Below are positions 21,971 to 32,605 of a stretch of 64,000 nt of DNA, in pieces. The notes beneath the pieces were generated by a model. That model made no database searches. It worked only from the letters and a program-made list of their open reading frames with translations, and was not told the origin of the DNA. The stretch spans positions 4,054,871 to 4,118,870 of the forward strand of contig NC_090735.1 in assembly GCF_036898095.1 (NCBI RefSeq), written 5' to 3'. The DNA comes from Palaemon carinicauda (taxonomy: Eukaryota > Arthropoda > Malacostraca > Decapoda > Palaemonidae). Position 1 is the stretch's first letter. Each line of letters begins with the position of its first letter. The position numbers and the translations under genes were made by a program.

Positions 21971-22425
21971 TCTATAATTAATTTATAACGTGATAAGATA
22001 ATTGCTTAAAAGCCTAAAACACACTTCCGTCTAAGGGAAGGGTCGGCCATTTAAAAGTCAAAGAAAGTCCATACTTTCTTTCTTGTCATCAAAAATTAAA
22101 TCTATCCAAAAACGAGTTCAAGACTTAAGATGAAGATAAAACACCTGCACTGCGAAAGCTCAAACCAAAATGAAGTACTTCACCAAATATGTTGAGAAAA
22201 CTCCAGGTTCTACAGCGAGTATTGATACGCCTTGTCGTCAACGTCGACAGAGAAGAATTGAAGGGTTTGTTTACATGCAAGAGTGGTATCTGGCCGACAG
22301 TTGGCGCTGGTGGGCACACCCGCAACCTTCATAGCGATCGCTCGCGAGTTTTTTTGAGTGTGTTTTCTGTCGAGTCGCAGAGTTGCAGCTATTATATATT
22401 CACCGGCTAAGTTAAATATTTAAAA
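21971..22425 (-). other. Copy B resumes: leader and right terminal repeat
   Basis: The leader of B continues without loss after the inserted element (tctataattaatttataacg, matching 2211-2230 of A2). The right TIR occupies about 22190-22425, with the palindrome agcgatcgct at 22333-22342, and ends gttaaatatttaaaa. Confidence 0.85.
22024..22050 (-). other. Candidate first Gag exon of copy B (MADPSLRRK)
   Basis: ATG at 22048-22050 on the minus strand, followed by ADPSLRRK and a stop soon after. It is the same as in A1, A2 and D. Without the inserted copy C it would lie about 1.1 kb upstream of the main Gag frame. Confidence 0.45.
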
Positions 22426-23570
22426 TTAGATTTTATATTAAAAAAATTTGATTCCAACGAAACAGATTTGATTCATGGGGATTTTTAAAAGTGTTCTCAG
22501 ATGGAAACTTACTACACTGACACCCTATAAGGGTGAGTGAGCTGGGTATATTCCTGGCATTCCATGCAACTTTTTTCTCTGGTATATTTAGCAGTATTTA
22601 TACCTTAGAAATGGTGCTATAAAGAGCATTTCACTGGGCGACACAGGTCCCTCGCCCAGAAATAGATTTTTCCTTCGTCAAAATCCCTTATCAGGGTATC
22701 TATTGGTAGGCACAAAATTGTCTGGAAATTCAAAGGAGTATTTCAAGGAGTAACATTTAGAACATAAGTAAACTTAAGACTTCTCAATACTGTATCAAAT
22801 AGTGAATTATTATATCTTCTATTCTTTTTTATTCAAATTGACTAATATAAATTAGTAATACGTTTCATCTACAAAAGATCTAGTTATAGAAATGTTGAAT
22901 TTTAATATTAAAACTGATTTTTTTAATTACCTTCATGTACATTTATAAAAACTTTGACACTTAGAAACTCCTAGTCACTTGCAAGATTTTCTTTGAGGTA
23001 GATCTCATTTATCCCCATTTCAAATTGTAAGAAGAGAGACACTGAATAAATATATCTAGAACGGTTGTTCAATTCTGCTACAGTATCAAAATTTGAAAAG
23101 AAAATTATCAACAAACTGTATAGATTTGCCTTAGTTTGTATATACTGTACAACTGACAGTTGAATTACTGAAACCTGAATTACAACTTCAACATGTAACC
23201 TTGGTCTAAAAAAATTTTCTTTCAACTAATATTACCAGTTTTCAATTATTCCTAAACATAGGAATAGACTTACAAATAATGTTATTTTTTATGCTAAAAC
23301 TTTATGAATTTTAAGGCCATTATTAATAATATGATAAGTATCATACTACGGGTTTAAGAAATAAGGCATTCTATGGCCCTCGGGCAGTGTTTAAAATCTT
23401 TGACCCATGAAAGTGCACTGTCTAATAATGCTTCAGGTACTGCATAACTGATAAGACTGATAGACATAAATCTAATAATGTATAGTAATGACAAAATCTA
23501 TGATGACCTCACCAAAAAATAATTTGAGAACAATCTTACTTTCAAGAGAAGTTCTGCGATACTGGACTTT
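22426..23570. other. Intergenic A/T-rich DNA with one element-edge fragment
   Basis: Apart from the short copy-G-like fragment at 22636-22690 I recognise nothing in this interval. Short open frames have no recognisable content. Confidence 0.55.
22636..22690. mobile_element. Terminal fragment related to the copy G family
   Basis: The segment gacacaggtc..ctcgcccagaaatagatttttccttcgtcaaaatccctt matches the left end and ICR of copy G (57311-57360 inverted; 57709-57757) with few differences. It ends at the same base as the G terminus, so it looks like the outer edge of a mostly lost element in the opposite orientation. Confidence 0.7.
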
Positions 23571-23843
23571 CTAACCCTTTTACCCCCATGGACGTACTGG
23601 TACGTCCTTGTAAAAAACTGCTATTTACACGGTACCTTTTTTTTTTTGCATATTTTTGATAACTTTATGAGAAACTTCAAGCATTTTCCAAAAGAATGAG
23701 ACCAACCTGATCTCTCGATGACGAAAATTAAGGCTGTTAGAGCAATTTAAAAAACATATATTGCAAAATGTGCTTAAAAAAAAAAAACGCCTGGGGGTTA
23801 AGGGTTGGAAAGTTCCAAATAGCCAGGGGGTAAAAGGGTTAAG
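23571..23843. mobile_element. MITE-like element with ~20-bp inverted ends
   Basis: About 270 bp begins ctaacccttttaccccc and ends gggggtaaaagggttaag, which are inverted repeats of about 18-20 bp. The interior is A/T-rich with no coding frame, and a run of A faces a run of T. This is the form of a non-autonomous DNA transposon. A flanking duplication is not clear. Confidence 0.65.
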
Positions 23844-23905
23844 ATAGTATATGATCAACACTCTAAGCTACCTTCCATACACATCTATTACCTAACTTCT
23901 GAAAA

Positions 23906-24105
23906 ATGTTATTTTTATTAGTAAAATAAATTTTTGAATATACTTACCCGATAATCATGTAGCTGTCAACTCCGTTGCCCGACAGAATTCTATGGAGGGA
24001 TACGCCAGCTATCACAATACTAGAAGGGGGTGTATTTACCAGCGCCACCTGTGGCCAGGTACTCAAGTACTTCTTGTTGACACCTCCTCAATTATTCCTC
24101 GGTCC
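23906..24105. repeat. Left terminal inverted repeat, copy D
   Basis: From about 23945 this is the inverted counterpart of 30470-30625, including ttgcccgacagaattctatg and gtatttaccagcgccacctg. Confidence 0.87.
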
Positions 24106-24144
24106 ACTGGTTCTCTATGGGGAGGAAGGGAGGGTCGATTAAAT

Positions 24145-24236
24145 CATGATTATCGGGTAAGTATATTCAAAAATTTATTTTACTAATAAAAATAACATTT
24201 TTCAATATTAAACTTACCCGATAATCATGTAGCTGA
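24145..24236. repeat. Internal complementary region, copy D
   Basis: Reverse complement of the left end (gattatcgggtaagtatatt to aaaataacat) joined by a T-run (24198-24202) to the reverse complement of the right end (caatattaaacttacccg onward). Confidence 0.87.
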
Positions 24237-24621
24237 TTCACACCCAGGGGGGTGGGTGAAAAACCAGTGTACAAGACTAAAGGATAGCTAAGTATCCCGT
24301 ATTTCATATAATCAGTTATCCACAATAACAATGAAATAATAAGTACCTGGTAAGGAAGTCGACTTGAACCGTTACTCTGCCTTTAATAAGATCGTCTTCC
24401 TTACTGAGCGCAGCGTTCCTCTTGGGAGGCTGAATCAACTCAAAGGTGCTAAAGTATACAGGGCTGCAACCCATACTAAAGGACCTCATCACAACCTTTA
24501 ACCTCGGCGCTTCTCAAGAAAGAATTGACCACCCGCCAAATCAACAAGGATGTGGAAGGCTTCTTAGCCGACCGTACAACCCATAAAAAGTATTCAAGAG
24601 AAAGGTTAAAAGGTTATGGGA

Positions 24622-25788
24622 TTATGGAAATGTAGTGGCTGAGCCCTCGCCTACTACTGCATTCGTTGCTACGAATGGTCCCAGGGTGTAGCAGTACTCG
24701 TAAAGAGACTGGACATCTTTGAGATAGAATGATGCGAACACTGACTTGCTTCTCCAATAGGTTGCATCCATAACACTCTGCAGAGAATGGTTCTGTTTGA
24801 AGGCCACTGAAGTAGCCACAGCTCCCACTTCATGTGTCCTTACCTTCAGCAAAGCAAGGTCTTCTTCCTTCAGACGAGAATGTGTTTCTCTAATCAGAAG
24901 CCTGAATAGTAAGAAACTGAGTTCTTAGAACTTGGAAAAGAAGGTTTCTTGATAGCACACTATAAGGCTTCTGATTGTCCTTGTAAAGGTTAAGACCTTT
25001 TTAGATAGTACCTAAGAGCTCTAACTGGGCAAAGTACTCTTTTCAGATCATTCCCCACCAAGTTGGACAGGCTTGGGATCTCGAACGACTTAGGCCAAGG
25101 ACGTGAAGGAAGCTCGTTTAGCAAAAACCGAGCTGCAAGGAACATGTAGCCGTTTCAGATGTGAAAACAATGATCCTGCTGAAGGCGTGGATCTCACTTA
25201 CTCTTTTAGCTGTTGTCAAGCACACGAGGAAAAGAGTTTTTAATGTGAGGTCCTAAAAAGAGGCTGATTGGAGAGGTTCAAATCTTGATGACATAAGGAA
25301 CCTTAGGACCACGTCTAGATTCCAGCCTGGAGTGGACAACCGACGTTCCTTTGAGGTCTCAAAAGACCTAGGGAGGTCCTGTAGATCTTTGTTGGTGGAA
25401 AGATCCAAGCCTCTGTGGCGGAAAACCGCTGCCAACATACTTCTGTAACCCTTGATCGTAGGAGCTGAAAGGGATCTTACTTTCCTTAGATATAACAGGA
25501 AGTCAGCAATCTGGGTTACAGTGGTACTGGTTGAGGAAACTGCATTGGTCTTGTACCAGCTACGGAAGACTTCCCCTTGAGACTGATAGATTCTGAGAGT
25601 GGATGTTCTCCTTGCTTTGGCAATCGCTCTGGCTGCCTCCTTCGAAAAGCCCCTAGCTCTTGAGAGTCTTTCGAAAGTCTGAAGGCAGTCAGACGAAGAG
25701 CGTGGAGGATTGGGTGTACCTTCTTTACGTGAGGTAGACTTAGAAGGTTCACTCCTAGAGGAAGAGTCCTGGGAATGTCGACCAGCCA
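24622..25788 (-). pseudogene. Tyrosine recombinase of copy D (degenerate)
   Basis: Start ATG at 25786-25788 (MAGRHSQDSSS), as in B and C. The core-binding half is open (25253-25788), but the middle is broken by indels and stops between about 24900 and 25255. The final part (24622-24852) keeps the nucleophile region SVFASFYLKDV. The catalytic His-x-x-Arg motif reads HEVG, so the Arg is replaced by Gly. The gene cannot encode an active recombinase. Confidence 0.82.
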
Positions 25789-26960
25789 TTGCAGTACCTC
25801 TAAGAACCATTCTCTCGCGGACCCGAGCGGAGCCAACCAACGTCAGCCGTGTCCCTTAGTGAGAGGAGAACTTCTGAAGTACTCTGTTGACAATCTTGAA
25901 CGGCGGGAATGCATACAGGTCGAGATAGAACCAATCCAGCAGAAAAGCATCCACGTGAACTGCTGCTGGGTCTGGAATCGGAGAACAATACAACAGGAGT
26001 CTCTAGGTTATCGAGGTAGTGAACAGATCTATGGTTGGCTGACCCCACAGGGCCCAAAGTCTGTTGCAAACATTCTTGAGAAGGGTCCACTCTGTGGGGA
26101 TGACCTGACCCTTCCGTCTGAGGTGATCTGCCATGACATTCATACCGCCCTGAATGAACCTCGTTACCAGTTAGCTTTCGATCTAAAGACCAGATGAGTA
26201 GGTCCTTTGCGATCTAGAACAACTTCCACGAAAGAGTCCCTCCCTGCTTGAAGATGTAAGCCAGGGCTGTGGTGTTGTCAGAGTCCACCTCCACCACTTT
26301 GTTAAGCTGGAGGGACTTGAAGTTTATCAAGGCCAGAATAACCGCCAACAACTTCTTGCAAATGATGTGAAGTGTCCTTTGCTCCTGATTCCATGTTCCC
26401 GAGCATTCTTGTCCGTCCAAAGTCGCACCCCAGCCCGTGTCTGATGCGTCCGAGAGGAGACGGCGGTCGTGTTTCTGAACAGCCAAAGGTAGCCTTCCTT
26501 GAGAAGAAAGCTGTTCTTACACCACGCGAGAGAAGACCTCCTCTCTTCGGAAACAGGAACTGAGACCGTCTCTAGCGTCATGTCCTTTATCCAGTGAGCA
26601 GCTAGATGATACTGAAGGGAGGGGAGGTGGAGTCTCCCTAACACGATGAACAGGGCCAGCGATGAAAGTGTCCCTGTTAGACTCATCCACTACCTGACTG
26701 AGCATCGGTTCCTTCTCAGCATGCTTCTGGATGCATTCTAGGGCTTGGAAGATCCTTGGGGCCGACGGAAAAGTCCGAAAAGCTCGACTCTAAAGATCCA
26801 TACCCAAGGAGACAATGGTCTGGGATGGAACGAGCTGAGACTCCTCAAAATTGACCAGGAGGCCCAGTTCCTTGGTCAGATCCATAGTCCATTTGAAAAT
26901 CTCCAGACAGCGACGACTTGTGGGAGCTCTTAAAAGCCAGTCGTCTGACGGAGCCGGACA
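25516..26960 (-). pseudogene. RT-RNase H remnant of copy D
   Basis: The RT palm upstream of the YLDD box is missing. The homologous sequence starts at DDWLLRA directly after Gag-like sequence near 26945. RNase H is recognisable in 26214-26486 (SDASDTGWGATLDG, SDNTTALAY), but the conserved Glu is Lys (CKKLLAV). The C-terminal domain survives in pieces, and stops and frameshifts are frequent. Confidence 0.78.
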
Positions 26961-27545
26961 CAAGATCATGATACTGCTGCACAGTCTGTGAACTGTCAAT
27001 CATGGGCAAGCGAGGAAGTACAGTGACAACCCGAATCTGTCTAGACTGTCTGGGTCGTACAGACAACTCCTTAACGGGTTGCTGAGGTTGCCGCACTGCG
27101 TCACAACAAGTCACTTCTGTTGGTTGTTGAACGTCTTCCCCGTGACACATTGACTCCGTAAACAAAAAATCCTCTAACAAGGACTAAGCTTGGACTGCAT
27201 GTCATGCAACACAGCTCAAGGTCTATGGGAGCAGGTGTGGTAACGGACGGGATTAGCGACTGAAGTGGAACCATAACCTTCCCTGGAAGCATGTTATGCT
27301 TAAATAAAAGTCCATAAGAGGTTATGCAGCTAAAGGCTCCCTCCAAATGACAGAGTCCTCAAGGGAATATCAGAAGGAGGGAGAAAAGAACTTTCTCATC
27401 TACAGGGACCTTATCCTAGAAAAGCTAAGTTCTCTGAGTGAGGGTTCACTGGTGCAAAAGCAGCAGACTAGAAGGCAACGTTATGAAACTGCTTGACAGT
27501 CTAGTGAATTGGCAACAACCCAAGATGTGTGACTGAAAAGCATGC

Positions 27546-27735
27546 GGTAAGGTATGCAGAGCATGATGTATGCAGAGTATGCTGTATGCAGAGCATGCTG
27601 TATGTAGAGCATGTTGTATGCAGAGCATGCTGAATGCAGAGCATGCTGTATGCAGAGCATGTTGTATGCAGAGCATGCTGAATGCAGAGCATGCTGTATG
27701 CTGAGCATGTAGTAAGCAGAGCCTGCTGTAAGGAA
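27546..27735. repeat. 16-bp minisatellite in Gag of copy D
   Basis: The unit tatgcagagcatgctg is repeated about eleven times with substitutions, ending in diverged copies (aagcagagcctgctg). Because 16 is not a multiple of three, the three minus frames read the same Cys/His/Ala-rich words in rotation. It is absent from copies B and C. Confidence 0.9.
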
Positions 27736-28443
27736 AGCAGAGCGTATGCATGGCGTATAACATTTCTCAGAAATTCCATAACCAGTGCTAGAGTGCTTTA
27801 TGCATGCTTGCATGGGGTTTAAAAATCAACATAATGTTTACCTTACATTCATAACTCATGATTCATATTTTTGCCATGGTTTGAAAATGGAGGTAAGGTA
27901 TGCTGAACAGCAGAGTCAGAACGAGCTGGAACAACAATATTTGTGGTTTCCTCTTCAAGACTCTGTTGAGGGAACACCTGAAGCTCAGTCTGCAAAGGCT
28001 GAATAAAAGACAAGCAGAAGGAAGGCGCATGGGTGGAGGAGGCTGACTCCTAGCATGAGTGGTTGAACCCAAGGGTTGCGCTTGCTGAGCGGTTGGCGGA
28101 AGCGGAGTAGCAAGTTCCAGTTCCTGTGGTGTGAGCGGAGCTCGATGAGGAAGAGGCTGCGCAGAACAAGGTAAATGTCTCGCAAGCTGAGGCTCCTGAG
28201 GCGCAAGGCTAAGGTGTTGTGGTGCTTGCCTTGTGGAGGGTTGAGCTCGCTGCAGCGAGAGCTGAGGAGACTGACTCATGGACGGGAGAGGTTGTTGTAC
28301 CTCAACCGAGTGTTGCATCACTGGTGGAGCAGCAAGTGGAGGCGGAGGAAGAGAGGTATAATCCTCCTGATCCCATTGTAAAGGTTGCCTTAAGGAAGGC
28401 GGAGGCTGAACACCACTGGGAACAGCAAACTCAGCACGTGGCT

Positions 28444-28896
28444 CAACATCGTACGCCTGGCAGGTGGTACTGCGATCAGGCGGAGCGAGCGTAGGCGGAG
28501 GGAGTGTAGGCGGAGGCGGAGGAGCAACACTCTCAGCCCGACACTCACGCATCAAGTCCGAAAGCTGTGCTTGCATGGACTGTAGTAGAGTCCACAACAT
28601 CGTACGCCTGGCAGGTGGTACTGCGATCAGGCGGAGCGAGTGTAGGCGGAGGGAGTGTAGGCGGAGGCGGAGGAGCAACACTCTCAGCCCGACACTCACG
28701 CATCAAGTCCGAAAGCTGTGCTTGCATGGACTGTAGTAGAGTCCACAACATCGTACGCCTGGCAGGTGGTACTGCGATCAGGCGGAGCGAGCATAGGCGG
28801 AGGGAGTGTAGGCGGAGGCGGAGGCGCAACACTCTCAGCCCGACACTCACGCATCAAGTCCGAAAGCAGTGCTTGCATGGACTGTAGTAGAGTCCA
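28444..28896. repeat. 151-bp tandem triplication in Gag of copy D
   Basis: Three direct copies start caacatcgtacgcctggcag at 28444, 28595 and 28746, with near-perfect identity. The period of 151 bp shifts the frame by one in each copy. Each unit contains a sub-repeat based on ggcggagggagtgtag. Confidence 0.9.
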
Positions 28897-29369
28897 CTTG
28901 GGGTCGGCAGAAACTACAGTAGGCTGAGGTAAAGCCTTAACAGTCGAGCTCTGTTGTGGCAGAACCTTACTCCTCTTAGGCGGAGTGCATTCAACTGATG
29001 ACTGAGGAGAGTCAGAGCTAACCCAATGACTGTGAACTCTAACTTCGTACGTCTGGCATAGGTCTGGACTTTACGTTTAAAAGGTCTTGAGACCTGAGAC
29101 CAGCGTTTTCTCCCCTAAATTTCTTCTGCAGACGAGCAAAATAAGGGCTCAATCGTCTGCGGGTGGGAGTGACGGTCTCGGTAAGACACGCCCACAACCA
29201 CCGAGGATACTTCTGTGCGCCGATCAAGGCCTGCTGAACCCTTCTGCCCTTCGACATTGCTTCTCCCCTGGGCTTGGGAGCTTGCAAGAGGTCCCGGACT
29301 GGGAGGACGACTGGCGCGCACAAAAGTACCCTCACGCACAACACTGACATACTTTGCGCTAATCACTTA

Positions 29370-30400
29370 TCACTTTGATTTCTGTTTGCACTTATTTCAC
29401 TGAACTCGAAACTTTAAGTGGTTTGTACCTGAAACACGCAATTCTATCCTTTCTCAAAAGTTAGTAATTGCGAAAACAGAATTACAATGTAACAGAAAAA
29501 TCTAATGAAAGATAATTCAGTGGCTGGAAAGAGACTAAACACTAGATCACTCTAGAAACGTTTAGTTTCTTCCCCTAAAGAGACTAGGGAGAAGAGCAAA
29601 AACGATAACGACGTTACTCGTACGCCTGGCAGGCTTGAATGAAACGTTTATCCTCTTTCTCCCTCCGTCTCTATCTCTCTCTCTCTCTCTCTCTCTTGAC
29701 TTAGAACCTGAGAGAAGAGCCCAATCATATATATCGTTAAAACATATTATTGTTAAAGGTAAAAACTGAAAAGTTCCTTTATTAGGAACAAAACCATTAA
29801 GTTAAGAAAGAATGAACAAAACGCTAGACACGGTTACTCTTACTGCAACGTGAAACCGTGAACATTCTTTCTCTATCGTAACGATAGAGTGCAAGTTGAA
29901 CGTTCTGAACGTCAACAACTGCAGAGACAAAACAAAACGTTAGTTCAACTTTGAAAACAGTACGAGACTATCAAAGAAATTCTTTCAAACTCTGTGGCGG
30001 AAAAAGCATAATATGTTAACAGGTAAAACCGAAATGACGGGCTCAATGTTAATTAACTTCGGTACCAAGAAAAGACCGCCTACTATTAGGAAGGTCGAAT
30101 ATAAACAAATATAAAAATTAATTTTAATAAGTTTATAATAAAAGGAAGTTAATCGAAGAGGCCTATAAGAGGCGGAGAGATATAAAATAAATCTATAACT
30201 TTTGTTAAGCAAAAATAAGAAAGAGAGTCTATACTCTCTTAGACACCAACACTTCCGTCTAAGGGAAGGGTCGGCCATTGAAAGGTGAACGAGAGTTAAT
30301 ACTCTCTTCGTCACCATAATTAATCAAATTAATTCCAAAAGCTAACTAAGCTAATATATAAGTTTCCAGTAAAGCGACAGCCGAAATCAAAGAGAAATAC
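29370..30400 (-). other. 5' leader of copy D
   Basis: Homologous to the leaders of A1 and B, including a TC microsatellite (29660-29700) and the conserved start codon near 30278. A 15-bp word cgtacgcctggcagg at 29628-29642, not present in the other leaders, repeats the core of the 151-bp Gag unit. Confidence 0.65.
30252..30278 (-). other. Candidate first Gag exon of copy D (MADPSLRRK)
   Basis: ATG at 30276-30278 on the minus strand followed by ADPSLRRKCW. Here the frame stays open for a further ~90 codons, but that extension is unrelated to Gag of C, so only the first codons are considered exon-like. Confidence 0.45.
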
Positions 30401-30404
30401 TTCA

Positions 30405-30641
30405 CCAAAGGCGTGAAAATACTCCAAGAACATAAGCGTATCCCAGAACGTCTTGCCGGAAGCACGACAGAGGAATAATTGAGGAGGTGTCAACAAGAAG
30501 TACTTGAGTACCTGGCCACAGGTGGCGCTGGTAAATACACCCCCTTCTAGTATTGTGATAGCTGGCGTATCCCTCCATAGAATTCTGTCGGGCAACGGAG
30601 TTGACAGCTACATGATTATCGGGTAAGTTTAATATTGAAAA
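30405..30641. repeat. Right terminal inverted repeat, copy D
   Basis: Inverted relative to 23945-24105. It ends gggtaagtttaatattgaaa at an A-run. Confidence 0.87.
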
Positions 30642-31750
30642 TGTAGTTTTTACAAAGCCATTTTTAAGGGAAGTTGGTTTGAAAAGTCTCATTTAGATAT
30701 AGAATCTAATTTGTTACTTGTATATAATTATATTGGTGTTACATTTAGTTATAAATTAGTTGAAAATAAATAAAAAATTTCTTACAAAACTATAAATGAT
30801 TGGTATTCATTCATTAGTGAGGTTATTGAGTCGGAAAGGTGCAGCTCACCTTTACCCTCCAACCTAAAAAGTACTCAAAGGGTTTTAGGCTGTCTTATAT
30901 TTATTCTGGGTGTGTAAGGGGGGTTCGCAGTGGGGGGAGGTCTTCGCCTGCTAGGTAAGGATACGGCTACTGAGTTAGGTTGGGTTATGTTACGTTACGT
31001 TAGGTTAGGTAAGATGGTTTTAGGTTAGCTGATGGCTTTGTTTATTGCTAATTCTACGTGTGCCATTATTCGTAGATTAAAAGGGATTCTTCAATTCATA
31101 CTCCACCCAAAAACCACGGTTTCCCCCTGGGGTCCCCAAGACTATAAAGGTTACCAAACAGGGTAAAAATACTATTCCTCCTTAATAAAAGGGTCAACTT
31201 TAAATAAAGCACCAAGTAAATCATCAGAAAAAAATATAAAAATTATTAGTGGTGGAGCTATAGTAAAGAATTACTGTAGGCAACGTAGGAGTAAATTTAG
31301 AATTGATTGTACATAAGGTAAAAGTGGGTAAGATAAGGGTAGGTAAAGTGAAGTTAGTCGACTACAATAGTAACTGGAGAATAATTAATAAATTTTGTTT
31401 TCGCCACTTGTTTTAAGTTCCTGCTTTAGTGCCATTTTGTAATATTTCAAAAAATTCCAATACTTGCTAATCGATAAGGGTCCAAAGTGCTACTGTCCTC
31501 AGCAGGCATCATGTCCTCAGTGGGTCCTACCCGCTAAGGCTAAACATGTTATATAGGGAAAATAGCCCCACCAGGCTATGTTGAGTTAGTGAATGGGGTC
31601 TCCCCTGCCATGTCCCTTTCAGGCAATGGAGCCATTTGTCAGACATGATAATTGATAATAACCTGATAACAACTTCACTCACAAATGTATGCCGAACGAT
31701 AAAATTAGCAACGTTACCAATGATACACAGTGTTACCAACGATGACTCGG
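30642..31750. other. Intergenic DNA with TTAGG-like words
   Basis: No gene is recognised. Around 30975-31015 the sequence is rich in gttaggt/gttacgt words, reminiscent of the arthropod telomere repeat TTAGG but degenerate and short. Sequence near 31700-31745 (gttaccaatgatacacagtg) resembles part of the ~222-bp tandem unit that follows at 32119. Confidence 0.5.
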
Positions 31751-31751
31751 A

Positions 31752-32118
31752 TTTATTTCTGCTGTTACCAAGTTGTGGAATGATCTTCCTAATCGGGTGG
31801 TTGAATCAGTAGAACTTCAAAAGTTCAAAGTTGGAGCAAATGCTTTTTTGTTGACCAGGCGGACATGAGTCTTTTTATAGTTTATTTATGACATATTTGT
31901 TTTGGATGTTGTTAATAGTTTATATATGACATGTCTGTTTTGACGTTGTTACTTATTTTAGAATGATTTATTGTTAATTTGTTCTCTTCAATTATTTATT
32001 TCCTTATTTCCTTTCCTCACTGGGCTATTTTTCCCTGTTGGAGCCCCTGGGCTTATAGCATCTTGCTTTTCCAACTAGGGTTGTAGCTTGGATAGTAATA
32101 ATAATACTAATAATAATT
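31752..32118 (+). mobile_element. 5'-truncated LINE 3' end (non-RTE type)
   Basis: The last ~30 codons of a LINE RT protein are readable (KLWNDLPNRVVESVELQKF onward, stop TGA at 31866-31868). A 3' UTR follows (ctgggctatttttccctgtt, ttccaactagggttgtagct) and a tail of TAATAA repeats to about 32118. The WNxLP..VV...S...FK pattern is typical of the C-terminus of Jockey/CR1-like LINEs; the clade is not certain. Confidence 0.75.
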
Positions 32119-32605
32119 ACACAATATATAAATAGTACAAAAAGGGTACAGAACCTAACAAACCCACCTAACCTAACCTAGTAGTTGACAGGTCGCAAAC
32201 CTCCGGTATTTACTGAGAACGGTAAAATTAGCCTCGATACGAATGATACACAGCGTTACCAACGGTACAGTGATATTACTAGTGGTAGTAATGCTAGATA
32301 TTTCCATACATATTTTAAGTAATTTTCAATATAAGTTTTACACAATATATAAAAAGTAAAAAAAGGGTACAAAACCTAACAAACCCACCTGACCTAACCT
32401 AGGATTTCCCAGGTCACAAAACTCACGTATGTACTGGGAATGTTAAAATATACGTTACCAGTAATACACAGTGTTAACAACGTTACAAAGGCATTGCTAG
32501 TAGTAGCAATGCAACGGTAATATTATCATGTATATTTTAATGAATTGTTCCATACACACTTTACACAATATATAAAAAGGTAAAATGGGGTGTTGGTCAC
32601 CCCTG
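32119..32605. repeat. ~222-bp tandem repeat, about 2.2 units
   Basis: Units start at acacaatatataaa near 32119, 32340 and 32562 (period 221-222 bp). Each has an aacctaacaaacccacct block, a cctaacct word and a gtaatacacagtgtta-type segment. No coding frame is seen. Confidence 0.75.

Larger units (their letters stand above)
9331..22425 (-). mobile_element. DIRS-like YR retrotransposon copy B (interrupted by copy C)
   Basis: Copy B spans both ends of this interval but not 15472-21970, which is copy C; its own length is about 6.6 kb. It has a left TIR, an ICR, YR, RT-RNase H and Gag genes on the minus strand, a long leader and a right TIR. All genes are damaged: a +1 in the YR, loss of the RT N-terminal part and Gag C-terminal part, and a 137-bp duplication in Gag. 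The left flank and left end meet at about 9331, and the right end lies at an A-run at 22422-22425. Confidence 0.88.
26961..29366 (-). pseudogene. Gag remnant of copy D with expanded repeats
   Basis: Gag homology appears at 26961-27180 (QQPTEVTCCDAVRQPQQP), 27863-28850 (a Pro/Gln-rich frame with PPPPTLPPPTLAPP) and 29115-29366 (SPGPLASSQAQGRSNV). Between them lie a 16-bp repeat array and a 151-bp triplication that shift the frame. The MADPSLRRK start lies about 0.9 kb upstream at 30278. Confidence 0.7.
23906..30641 (-). mobile_element. DIRS-like YR retrotransposon copy D (decayed)
   Basis: This 6.7-kb element has the same plan as B, but a different terminal subtype (ends cttacccgataatcatgtag). 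The left TIR, ICR and right TIR are well preserved. All three genes are broken: the YR lacks a catalytic Arg, a deletion fuses Gag to the middle of RT, and Gag carries two expanded tandem repeats. A-runs sit at both edges (23902-23906 and about 30638-30641). Confidence 0.88.

Noticed and set aside
27546..27735. CRISPR-like array
   Set aside because: The repeats are directly abutting with no spacers, and the sequence is eukaryotic transposon DNA.
27446..27813. Three overlapping frames rich in Cys, His and Ala that look like a repeat protein
   Set aside because: They are the three frames of the 16-bp minisatellite in the Gag remnant of copy D.
30975..31015. True telomere repeat
   Set aside because: The TTAGG-like words are few and degenerate and lie inside the window next to ordinary repeats.
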